Below are positions 7,377 through 15,548 of a stretch of 40,010 nucleotides of DNA, piece by piece. Location of the stretch: positions 1-40,010 of the forward strand of contig NZ_JAKLJA010000054.1 of assembly GCF_022213065.1 (NCBI RefSeq), given 5' to 3'. This DNA comes from Paraburkholderia tagetis (GTDB taxonomy: Bacteria > Pseudomonadota > Gammaproteobacteria > Burkholderiales > Burkholderiaceae). The notes under the pieces were generated by a model. The model saw only the letters and a list, made by a program, of their open reading frames with translations, was not told where the DNA came from and ran no database searches. A program made the translations under genes and the position numbers. Position 1 is the first letter of the stretch. Every line of letters begins with the position of its first letter.

Positions 7377-8324
7377 TCAAGCCTTCAGTCCGGCATCTTC
7401 TGCCGCGCCGATCGCGAGATTCATGCACTGAATCGCCGCGCCCGAGGCGCCTTTGCCCAGATTGTCCAGACGTGCGACGGTCACGAACTGCTCGTCGTTG
7501 CCGAACACGAACAGATCGACGCGATTGGTGTCGTTGTTCGCCTGGGCGTCGAACATGCCCGAATCCAGATTAGTTTCCGCGTTGAACGGCATCACGCGCA
7601 CGAATTTTTCTCCGCCGTAGTACTCGGCGTAGAGCGCCAGCACGTCCTCGGGCTTGGCGCGGCGCGTGAGCTGCTGCGGCGAATAATAGGTCGTGACCGC
7701 GAGGCCCTTGTAAAACGGGCCCACGATGGGCGTGAACACGGGCGCGCTCTTCAGGCCGCCGTGGAACGCCATTTCCGGCAAGTGCTTGTGCGTGAGACCG
7801 AGCGCGTAGGGTCGCGGGCTCATGAGCTTCTCGTTGCCGCCGGCTTCGTATTCCGCAATCATCTTCTTGCCGCCGCCGCTGTAGCCTGTGAGCGAATAGG
7901 CGTGCGCCGCGAAGTCGGGCGCCACGAGCCCCGCCTCGACGAGCGGACGCATGGCCAGCACGAACGCCGAAGCGTGGCAGCCCGGCACGGCGATGCGCTT
8001 GGCGCTGCGCACGCGCTCGCGCTGCGCGCGGGTCAGCTCGGGCAGGCCGTAGGCCCAGTCGGCGTGGGTGCGGAAGGCCGTGCTCGCGTCGATGAGCACC
8101 GTGCGCTCGTTTTCGACGAGCGAGGCCGACTCGCGCGAGGCGACATCGGGCAGGCACAGGAAGGTCACGTCGGACGCATTGATGAGACGGCGGCGTTCCT
8201 CGACGTCCTTTCGCTTCGCTTCGTCGATCCTCAGGATCTCGACGTCGGCGCGCTGCGACAGGTATTCGAAAATCTTCAGGCCGGTCGTGCCTTCCTGTCC
8301 GTCGACAAAAACTTTCGTGCTCAT
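7377..8324 (-). CDS. argC: N-acetyl-gamma-glutamyl-phosphate reductase (type 2)
   Basis: ArgC reduces N-acetylglutamyl phosphate to the semialdehyde with NADPH, the third step of arginine synthesis in the cytosol. The 315-residue length and the short spacing between domains mark the type 2 form. Visible motifs are VFVDGQEGTTGLKIFEYL (residues 5-22, nucleotide-binding), the catalytic cysteine in AVPGCHASAF (C116) and the GYSGGGKKMI loop. The ATG at 8324 starts directly at the Rossmann strand; an upstream in-frame extension has no domain. No other arg gene is adjacent, as is usual for scattered arg genes in this group. Confidence 0.93.
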   Translation of the reverse strand: MSTKVFVDGQEGTTGLKIFEYLSQRADVEILRIDEAKRKDVEERRRLINASDVTFLCLPDVASRESASLVENERTVLIDASTAFRTHADWAYGLPELTRAQRERVRSAKRIAVPGCHASAFVLAMRPLVEAGLVAPDFAAHAYSLTGYSGGGKKMIAEYEAGGNEKLMSPRPYALGLTHKHLPEMAFHGGLKSAPVFTPIVGPFYKGLAVTTYYSPQQLTRRAKPEDVLALYAEYYGGEKFVRVMPFNAETNLDSGMFDAQANNDTNRVDLFVFGNDEQFVTVARLDNLGKGASGAAIQCMNLAIGAAEDAGLKA

Positions 8325-8574
8325 CTCGGTCTCTCTGAAACTTCGGGGATTGCGGACGCTGCCCGCCGCGCGGGCGTTGGTTGCCGCGCGGCGCTCACTC
8401 ATGCGGCGCCGGAACGGTATTTTAAGACCGATGGCCGCCCGACGTGCGGCGGCCGCCGGAAAAAAATCGGGAGTAACCCGGGGAGTAGCCCGTAAAGCAG
8501 TGCGCTGGCGAGAGCCTTTTGGGGGAGCGAATACCCTCGCGCACCCGGCCAGCGAGCGGGCTGTGACCGTGGTC

Positions 8575-9219
8575 TCAACGTCCGTACATGACCGTGATTT
8601 TGGCGCTGCCGAGCGCGGCGCCGTGGATCTCGTGATCGAACATCATCGCAGGCCCGCCTGGGGCGAGCGCGAGCTTGTCGACGCCGAGCGCGTAGACGGT
8701 CACCACATAGCGGTGCGGTTTTCCCGGCGGCGGGCACGGGCCGCCGTAGCCCGCGCCACCGAAGTCGTTGCGCGCCTCGAGCGCGCCGAGCTTCTTTAGC
8801 GCGCCCGAGGCGCTGGCATTTTCGGGGAGCGCGCTCACGCGCGCCGGAATGTTGGCGACGGCCCAGTGCCACCAGCCGGGGCCCGGCGCATCGGGATCGA
8901 AGACCGTGACCGCGTAGCTACGCGTGCCCGCTGGCGGGTTACGCCATGTCAATTGCGGCGAGCGGTTAGCGCCCGTGCAGCCGTTATCGTTGAGCACCTG
9001 CGGCGCCGCAACCTTGGCACCGTCGCGAAAGTTCGCGCTGCCGAGCGCAAACGTGCCTTGCGCGTGGGCATCCGCGCAGGCCAGTGCACTGACAAGGAGT
9101 CCTGCGCCAAGGAGACAAGTCGTTCGCGCATCGATTGCGCGCGCAGCTTTCATGGTCGATAACGGGGAACGCGCATACGCATGCGCAGTACGAGGGGCAA
9201 GGTCGTGTGAGCCGCGCAT
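8575..9219 (-). CDS. YbhB/YbcL-family (PEBP-like, Raf kinase inhibitor-like) exported protein
   Basis: The PEBP fold is clear: LTWRNPPAGTRSYAVTVFDPDAPGPGWWHWAVANIP contains the family's DPDAP and HW residues, and GYGGPCPPPGKPHRYVVTVYAL its second conserved block. A hydrophobic segment ending ADAHA-Q is a signal peptide, so the protein is periplasmic. The start is uncertain. Met at 9219 has a GGAG at good distance but gives a long N-region; Met at 9153 gives a shorter, standard signal peptide with no visible Shine-Dalgarno. Ligand and role are unknown for the bacterial family. Confidence 0.85.
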   Translation of the reverse strand: MRGSHDLAPRTAHAYARSPLSTMKAARAIDARTTCLLGAGLLVSALACADAHAQGTFALGSANFRDGAKVAAPQVLNDNGCTGANRSPQLTWRNPPAGTRSYAVTVFDPDAPGPGWWHWAVANIPARVSALPENASASGALKKLGALEARNDFGGAGYGGPCPPPGKPHRYVVTVYALGVDKLALAPGGPAMMFDHEIHGAALGSAKITVMYGR

Positions 9220-9485
9220 GGGCTGGTTCTCCTGTATGTTTGTCAAAGACGCATGACACATTGCCGACGGCTTGTTTCGAATTGTGTTCTGCATCGAACT
9301 TCGTTCAATATAACGTCATTAAGCGAACGCGTTTGGCCGTCTGACGGCTGCGCGCCCGGGGAAATCGGCTATAGTCGCGTGCTTTCCTGCCCGTGCGGGA
9401 AACGATGTTTCGAGAACGAGGGGTTTCTCGGAGCAGATAGCCGTTCAGAAAGAAAGACAAGCAAGACGGTCTCTACGGAGGGGTA

Positions 9486-10187
9486 ATGCAGCAGCAGCCA
9501 ATCAGGGTCGTAGTAGCGGACGATCATCCGGTGATCTTGTTCGGCGCGGAACATGCGCTGCTCAAGTTCCCTGGCATCCAGGTCGTTGGCCGTGCCCGTC
9601 AGTCCACAGAACTGATCAAGGCGCTGCAGACTACGCCGTGCGATGTGCTCGTAACCGACCTCGCCATGCCGGGCGGCCAGTACGGCGACGGCCTGCCGCT
9701 CATCGGCTATCTGCGGCGCAACTTCCCGGATGTTCCCATCGTCGTCCTTACGATGCTCGAAAACGCGGCGCTCCTGAAGCGGCTGGGCGAGCTCGGCGTG
9801 ATCGCCGTCGTCCACAAGTCCGACGACCTGAGCCATATCGGGCTCGCCGTGCAGCACGTGAGCCGCAATCTCGAATACATGAGTCCGCAAGTGAAGGTGG
9901 CGCTCGAGTCGTTGCGCATCAACAGCGGCGGCAAGAACGACGAAGTCATCCTCTCGAAGCGCGAACTCGAAGTGGTGCGGCTTTTCGTGTCCGGCATGAC
10001 GATCAAGGAAATCTCCGAAAAGCTCAATCGCAGCATCAAGACGATCAGCACGCAGAAGAACACGGCCATGCGCAAGCTCGGGCTCGACCGCGACTCGGAA
10101 CTGTTCCAGTACGCGCAGAGCAATGGCTTGCTCAATCTCTCATCGCATGCGCCGGATAACGGCGCGACGGGCGAAGTCGTGTCCTGA
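9486..10187 (+). CDS. Response regulator, NarL/LuxR family (RcsB/BvgA-like)
   Basis: The 233-residue protein has a receiver domain (residues 6-125) with acidic pocket DD12-13, phospho-acceptor Asp58 in LVTDLAMPGGQYGDGLPLI and lysine K115 (VVHKSDD), then a LuxR-type HTH (about 165-215: LSKRELEVVRLFVSGMTIKEISEKLNRS). The MPG..YGDG insertion after the acceptor is typical of RcsB-like regulators. No sensor kinase is nearby, so the signal is unknown. A strong GGAGGGG precedes the ATG by two bases. The gene is monocistronic and ends in a terminator. Confidence 0.92.
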   Translation: MQQQPIRVVVADDHPVILFGAEHALLKFPGIQVVGRARQSTELIKALQTTPCDVLVTDLAMPGGQYGDGLPLIGYLRRNFPDVPIVVLTMLENAALLKRLGELGVIAVVHKSDDLSHIGLAVQHVSRNLEYMSPQVKVALESLRINSGGKNDEVILSKRELEVVRLFVSGMTIKEISEKLNRSIKTISTQKNTAMRKLGLDRDSELFQYAQSNGLLNLSSHAPDNGATGEVVS

Positions 10188-10222
10188 GCACGCCATGCCG
10201 CGCAGGGTTTTGCGCGAGGCAT

Positions 10223-10260
10223 AAAAAAAGCCATCTGTCCGAAAGGCAGATGGCTTTTTT
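10223..10260. terminator. Bidirectional terminator between the response regulator gene and pyrE
   Basis: AGCCATCTG (10229-10237) pairs with CAGATGGCT (10247-10255), flanked by an A-run and a T-run. It serves both convergent genes. Confidence 0.85.
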
Positions 10261-10312
10261 GCTTGAGCGGAGTGGCGCGGGCGAGTGAGCCGCGCGCCGC
10301 CCGCTCGCAGGC

Positions 10313-10999
10313 TTACTGCGGTGCCGAGGTTGCGCCGCCGTGCGCCGCCGACCATTCGGCCGGTGCGTGCAGGAATTTCTCGACTTCGTCGAGCGTCTTC
10401 GTTTCGAAGTAGCCCGAATCCTTGGCGACGCGCAGCACGTCCCACCATGTGGCGAGCGCGTGCAGGTCGACGTCGATGTCCTTCAGGACCGAGACGCTTT
10501 CCTTGAAGATGTTGTAGTGAAACAGCACGAAGCAGTGGTTCACCTGCGCGCCGGCGGTGCGCAGCGCGTTGATGAAGTTGATCTTGCTGCGGCTGTCCGT
10601 GGTCAGATCCTCGACCAGCAGCACGCGCTGGCCTTCGGTGAGCAGACCTTCGATCTGCGCGTTGCGGCCAAAGCCCTTCGGCTTCTTGCGCACGTACTGC
10701 ATCGGCACCATCAGGCGGTCCGACAGCCATGCCGCGAACGGGATGCCTGCGGTTTCGCCGCCGGCGACGGCGTCGATCTGCTCGTAGCCGACGTCGCGCA
10801 GAATGGTGGCTTCAGCCATTTCCATCAGGCCGCGGCGCACGCGCGGATACGAGATCAGCTTGCGGCAGTCGATGTAGACCGGGCTCGCCCAGCCAGAAGT
10901 GAAGATGAAGGGTTTTTCGGCGTTGAAGTGCACGGCCTTCACTTCGAGCAGCATTTTGGCGGTTGCGTCCGAGATCGTCTGGCGATCGTTGCCTGTCAT
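10313..10999 (-). CDS. pyrE: Orotate phosphoribosyltransferase
   Basis: PyrE converts orotate and PRPP to OMP in pyrimidine synthesis. The 228-residue sequence shows FTSGWASPVYIDCRKLISYP (residues 33-52), AVAGGETAGIPFAAWLSDRL, the catalytic YVRKKPKGFG loop and the PRPP-binding acidic loop VLLVEDLTTDSRSK. The last is shifted from the usual VVEDVITTG pattern (DLTTDS), as in proteobacterial variants. The ATG at 10999 is preferred because upstream in-frame sequence has no homology and is GC-biased. It is divergent from the MFS gene. Confidence 0.93.
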   Translation of the reverse strand: MTGNDRQTISDATAKMLLEVKAVHFNAEKPFIFTSGWASPVYIDCRKLISYPRVRRGLMEMAEATILRDVGYEQIDAVAGGETAGIPFAAWLSDRLMVPMQYVRKKPKGFGRNAQIEGLLTEGQRVLLVEDLTTDSRSKINFINALRTAGAQVNHCFVLFHYNIFKESVSVLKDIDVDLHALATWWDVLRVAKDSGYFETKTLDEVEKFLHAPAEWSAAHGGATSAPQ

Positions 11000-11369
11000 G
11001 GGCGAATCCTTGGATAGATGAATGCGGGAGGCGGGTGGGCGCTGGGCCCGGTGGCGCTGGCACGGTGAATCCGGATGGCTGGCATCGGAACTCGCGATGC
11101 GCGGCCCGGATGGCGTCGATCGTCTGAGGTTTTGCTTCAGGCGACCCGCTCGCTCCGGACGGCTTCTCTTGCGCGCGTAGCCGGGCATTTTACCCGACTT
11201 GACGTTCGCCGACGAGTCGCACTGACAGGTGTTCGCCGGCTTTGTGGGGTGGGATCGTGGTTTTGCTCGTGGCGCGCACGGCCATGCTGTTCTGGTTGTG
11301 GCTGCGCGGGCACGCCAGTAAACTCACGCCGGTTTTCGTCTGGCCCGCGCCCCGCAAAGGATTGTCCGA

Positions 11370-12734
11370 ATGACCGCCGCTTCTCGTCCCGAATCGCGTC
11401 CCGAACCGCGTTCTGCACCTCACGCCGAATTGCCTTCCGATTCTTCGGGACTCACGCCCGCCGATACCGCCATCGCGCCCGCCGCCGTCCCGCACACGGG
11501 CGAACCCGTGCAGGTGGCTGTCGCGGGCGGCCACGCCATACGCGCGCTGATCGCCTCGGTGCTCGGCTATGCGATGGACGGCTTCGACCTGCTGATGCTC
11601 GGCTTCATGCTGCCCGCCATCAGCGCGGATCTACATCTCTCGGGTGCGCAGGCCGGCTCGCTCGTCACGTGGACGCTCGTGGGCGCGGTCGTTGGCGGCA
11701 TCGTGTTCGGGCTGCTCTCGGACCGCTTCGGGCGCGTGCGCGTGCTCACCTGGACGATCCTGGTGTTCGCCGTGTTCACCGGGCTGTGCGCGCTCTCGCG
11801 CGGCTACGCCGACTTGCTCGTCTACCGGACGATCGCCGGCATTGGCCTTGGCGGCGAGTTCGGCATCGGCATGGCGCTGGTCGCCGAGGCCTGGCCCGAC
11901 CGGCTGCGCGCGCGGGCGTCGTCGTATGTCGGGCTGGGCTGGCAAGTGGGCGTGCTCGCCGCGGCGCTGCTCACGCCGTGGCTCCTGCCCGTGATCGGCT
12001 GGCGCGGCATGTTCGCGATCGGTCTCCTGCCCGCCGTGGTGTCGTTCGTCATGCGCCGGCGCGTGGAAGAGCCCGAGCTTTTCGTGGCCCATCGGGCGCG
12101 CGTCAGCAAGACACAAGAGCGCGGCGCATGGCTGCGCGCGCTCGGCCTGCTGGTCGCCGACGCCCGCACGGCGCGCGCGAGCCTCGGCGTGACGGTGCTT
12201 TGCTCGGTGCAGAACTTCGGCTACTACGGGCTCATGATCTGGCTGCCCGCCTATCTCTCGAAATCCTTTGGCTATTCGCTCACGAAGTCCGGCCTCTGGA
12301 CCGCCGCGACCGTCGCGGGCATGGCGCTCGGCATCTGGCTGTTCGGCATTGCCGCCGACCGCTTCGGGCGCCGGCCCGCGTTCCTGTTCTATCAGGCGGG
12401 CGCGGTGGTGATGGTGTTCGTCTACGCGCATCTGAGCACGCCGTTCGCGCTGTTGATCGGTGGTGCGGCCATGGGCGTGTTCGTGAACGGCATGATCGGC
12501 GGTTATGGCGCGCTCATTTCGGAGCTCTATCCCACCGCCGCGCGCGCTACCGCTCAGAACGTCCTCTTCAACATCGGCCGGGCGGTGGGCGGCTTCGGCC
12601 CGCTTGCGGTCGGCGCGATGGCGGCCCGCTATTCGTTCACGGCGGCGCTCGGCATGCTGGCGGCGATCTACGTGCTGGACATCGTCGCGACGCTCTTCCT
12701 GATTCCCGAGCGACGCGGCGTGGCGCTCGAGTAA
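11370..12734 (+). CDS. MFS transporter, aromatic acid:H+ symporter-like
   Basis: The 454-residue protein has about twelve hydrophobic segments. The loop signatures GLLSDRFGRVRV (after TM2) and GIAADRFGRRPAF (after TM8) and the DGFDLLMLGFMLPAI in TM1 are hallmarks of the AAHS branch, where the TM1 Asp is needed for transport of aromatic acids. The first 45 residues are hydrophilic and Pro/Ala-rich. It may supply aromatic substrates, which would suit the hppD/paa genes further on, but the substrate is not proven. The start at 11370 follows AAAGGATTGTCCGA. The stretch 11000-11369 to its left holds only the two divergent 5' regions. Confidence 0.87.
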   Translation: MTAASRPESRPEPRSAPHAELPSDSSGLTPADTAIAPAAVPHTGEPVQVAVAGGHAIRALIASVLGYAMDGFDLLMLGFMLPAISADLHLSGAQAGSLVTWTLVGAVVGGIVFGLLSDRFGRVRVLTWTILVFAVFTGLCALSRGYADLLVYRTIAGIGLGGEFGIGMALVAEAWPDRLRARASSYVGLGWQVGVLAAALLTPWLLPVIGWRGMFAIGLLPAVVSFVMRRRVEEPELFVAHRARVSKTQERGAWLRALGLLVADARTARASLGVTVLCSVQNFGYYGLMIWLPAYLSKSFGYSLTKSGLWTAATVAGMALGIWLFGIAADRFGRRPAFLFYQAGAVVMVFVYAHLSTPFALLIGGAAMGVFVNGMIGGYGALISELYPTAARATAQNVLFNIGRAVGGFGPLAVGAMAARYSFTAALGMLAAIYVLDIVATLFLIPERRGVALE

Positions 12735-13134
12735 GCCCCGAATCTGACGAGATCGGCACACCGGGTGCGGCGCAACGCCGCATCTCGCGCAGCCTGGGAT
12801 GCCACACGCGGCGACGCATGCAGGGCGGCGTGGAAGTCGCGTGTGAGTCTGATGGGGGCCGCATGAGGCGTCGCGCAACGCACGCTACGTGGTGATTCCA
12901 GCGCGCTACAAATTCCCGGTATCAGTCTTTGACCCGACTCGCCGCGCTCATGGCGGGGTGTACACTAATCCCCCGCCATTTCGTCCGCGCCGTTTCGCCT
13001 ATGGTTTGGGCCTGCCGCCGCCGCCGCGTTTGCTGCATGTGCGCAGGACCTGCCACCGTCGAAAGCTTCGCGCGAACCGGCGGGCCAACGAACATAAAAC
13101 TTCACTCGTCTCTCACGTCCCGGCAGGCCCGAAA

Positions 13135-15417
13135 ATGGATGAACAACTGAAGCAAAGCGCGCTCGCGTATCACCAGAATCCGAAGCCCGGCAAGATTTCG
13201 GTCACGCCCACCAAACCGCTCTCCAACCAGCTCGACCTCTCGCTCGCGTACTCGCCGGGCGTCGCTGCCGCTTGCGAGGCGATCCACGCCGAACCGCTCG
13301 ATGCGCAGAAATACACCTCGCGCGCCAACCTCGTCGGCGTCGTGACCAACGGCACGGCCGTGCTCGGTCTCGGCAACATCGGCCCGCTCGCGGCCAAGCC
13401 CGTGATGGAAGGCAAGGGCTGCCTCTTCAAGAAGTTCGCCGGCATCGACGTGTTCGACATCGAACTCGACGAGACCGATCCGGACAAGCTCGTCGAAGCC
13501 ATCGCCATGCTCGAGCCCACGCTCGGCGGCATCAACCTCGAAGACATCAAGGCGCCCGAGTGCTTCTACATCGAGCAGAAGCTGCGCGAGCGCATGAAGA
13601 TTCCCGTCTTCCACGACGACCAGCACGGCACGGCCATCATCGCTTCGGCGGCCATCCTCAACGGCCTGAAGGTCGTGGGCAAGGAACTCGGCAGCGTGAA
13701 GCTCGTGTGCTCGGGTGCGGGCGCGGCGGCCATCGCGTGTCTGGACCTGCTCGTGAAGCTGGGTCTGAAGAAAGAGAACATCCTTGTTGCCGACTCGAAG
13801 GGCGTGATCTACGAAGGCCGCGGCAATCTCGATCCGTCGAAGGCGCGCTACGCCGCCAACACCGAGGCGCGCACGCTCGGCGACGCCACCAAGGGCGCCG
13901 ACGTGTTCCTCGGCTGCTCGGGCGCGGGCGTGCTCAAGCCCGAGATGGTCAAGGAGATGGGCGACAAGCCGCTGATCCTCGCGCTCGCGAACCCGGAGCC
14001 GGAAATCCGCCCGGAAGAGGCGAAGAAGGTGCGTCCGGACGCGATCATCGCCACGGGCCGTTCGGACTATCCGAACCAGGTCAACAACGTGCTGTGCTTC
14101 CCGTTCATCTTCCGCGGCGCGCTCGACGTGGGCGCCACGACCATCACGGAAGAGATGAAGCTCGCGTGCGTGCGCGCGATCGCGGAACTCGCCGAAGAAA
14201 CCGATCAGGGCGACGAAGTGGCGAAGGCCTATGAAGGCCACACGCTCGAATTCGGCCCGGAATACCTGATTCCGAAGCCCTTCGACCCGCGCCTCATCAT
14301 CAAGATCGCGCCGGCCGTCGCGCAAGCCGCGATGGATTCGGGCGTGGCCACGCGCCCGATTACCGACATGGACGCGTACCGCGAGCAACTCGGCGCGACC
14401 GTCTACCGCTCAGGCATGGTGATGCGCCCGGTGTTCGCGGCGGCCAAGGCTAACTGCGCGCGCATCGTGTTCGCCGAAGGTGAAGACGAGCGCGTGCTGC
14501 GCGCGGCGCAGTTCGTGCTGACCGAGAAGATCGCCAGGCCGATCATCGTGGGCCGTCCGTCCGTGGTCGAAATGCGCCTGAAGAAGATGGGCTCGAAGCT
14601 GCGTGTGGGCACCGACTTCGAGATCGTCGATCCGGAAGACGATCCGCGCTTCCAGCAGAGCTGGCAGGCGTACCACGAACTCGGCGCGCGCCAGGGCGTC
14701 ACGCCCGAGGTCGCGAAGGCCGCGATGCGCAAGTTCAACACGCTGATCGGCGCGATCCTCGTGCACCTGGGCGACGCGGACGGCATGATCTGCGGTCTCG
14801 TGAACAGCTTCGACTATCACCTCAAGCATATCGAGCAGGTGCTGGGCAAGGCCGCCGGCGCCGACAGCTACGCGGCCATGAACCTGCTGATGCTGCCGGG
14901 CCGCAACCTGTTCATCAGCGACACCTACGTGAACGAAGTGCCGAGCGCCGAGCAGCTCGCCGACATGACGATCCTCGCCGCGCGCGAGATCGAGAAGTTC
15001 GGCATCACGCCGAAGGTGGCGCTGCTGTCGAGCTCGAACTTCGGCAACGTGCGTTCGTCGACCTCGCAGCGCATGCAGGCCGCGCGCCAGTTGATCGTCG
15101 AGCGAGCACCGCAGCTCGAAGTGGACGGCGAAATGCACGGCGACGCGGCGCTCTCCGAGCTGATCCGCAAGCAGTCGTTCCCGGGCACGACGCTCGCGGG
15201 CGAAGCGAACCTGCTGATCATGCCGAACGTGGAAGCGGCGAACATCGCGTACAACCTGCTGAAGGTGGTGGGCGGCGAAGGCGTGACGGTGGGCCCGTTC
15301 CTGCTGGGCGCTTCGAAGCCGGTGCACATCCTCACGCCGGCGGCAACCGTGCGACGCATCATCAACATGACGGCGGTGGCTTCGGCTAATGCCACGGTGA
15401 ACAAGGCCGTGCGTTAA
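13135..15417 (+). CDS. maeB: NADP-dependent malic enzyme with phosphotransacetylase-like C-terminus
   Basis: MaeB decarboxylates malate to pyruvate with NADP+. The 760 residues divide into the malic N-terminal domain (SLAYSPGVAAACE, FDDQHGTAII-type HDDQHGTA), the NAD(P)-binding domain (VCSGAGAAAIACLDLL) and, from about residue 430, a phosphotransacetylase-like domain (IVFAEGEDERVLRAA, LLMLPGRNLFISDTYVN) that in the E. coli relative senses acetyl-CoA. A longer frame upstream to 12889 is open but non-homologous. The start MDEQLKQSALAYHQNPKPGK is typical. The 400 bases before the gene (12735-13134) hold no other gene that I can see. Pyruvate/NADPH supply is the likely role. Confidence 0.95.
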   Translation: MDEQLKQSALAYHQNPKPGKISVTPTKPLSNQLDLSLAYSPGVAAACEAIHAEPLDAQKYTSRANLVGVVTNGTAVLGLGNIGPLAAKPVMEGKGCLFKKFAGIDVFDIELDETDPDKLVEAIAMLEPTLGGINLEDIKAPECFYIEQKLRERMKIPVFHDDQHGTAIIASAAILNGLKVVGKELGSVKLVCSGAGAAAIACLDLLVKLGLKKENILVADSKGVIYEGRGNLDPSKARYAANTEARTLGDATKGADVFLGCSGAGVLKPEMVKEMGDKPLILALANPEPEIRPEEAKKVRPDAIIATGRSDYPNQVNNVLCFPFIFRGALDVGATTITEEMKLACVRAIAELAEETDQGDEVAKAYEGHTLEFGPEYLIPKPFDPRLIIKIAPAVAQAAMDSGVATRPITDMDAYREQLGATVYRSGMVMRPVFAAAKANCARIVFAEGEDERVLRAAQFVLTEKIARPIIVGRPSVVEMRLKKMGSKLRVGTDFEIVDPEDDPRFQQSWQAYHELGARQGVTPEVAKAAMRKFNTLIGAILVHLGDADGMICGLVNSFDYHLKHIEQVLGKAAGADSYAAMNLLMLPGRNLFISDTYVNEVPSAEQLADMTILAAREIEKFGITPKVALLSSSNFGNVRSSTSQRMQAARQLIVERAPQLEVDGEMHGDAALSELIRKQSFPGTTLAGEANLLIMPNVEAANIAYNLLKVVGGEGVTVGPFLLGASKPVHILTPAATVRRIINMTAVASANATVNKAVR

Positions 15418-15472
15418 GCGGGGTTTGCGAGTGCATTGAGGCTGGCGGCGCGCCGTCGGCCTCAACCAACAA

Positions 15473-15512
15473 GAAGGGCGCTCCGCTTCTGGCGGAGCGC
15501 CCTTCGTTTTTT
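15473..15512 (+). terminator. Strong rho-independent terminator of maeB
   Basis: A perfect 14-bp stem (15473-15486 with 15492-15505), 5-base loop, then GTTTTTT. The convergent oxidoreductase gene ends just beyond. Confidence 0.9.
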
Positions 15513-15548
15513 ACGGCTTCGTTGCGAAGGCCGGGACTAAGTTCGGAG

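Noticed and set aside
11075..12895. Long alternative plus-strand frame over the MFS gene
   Set aside because: Arg/Ala-rich with no hydrophobic segments; the other frame gives a clean 12-segment transporter.
12889..13134. N-terminal extension of MaeB
   Set aside because: The frame is open, but these 82 residues match no part of malic enzymes, and the usual start is at 13135.
13102..14388. Minus-strand frame opposite maeB
   Set aside because: Antisense shadow with Arg/His/Val composition and no domain.
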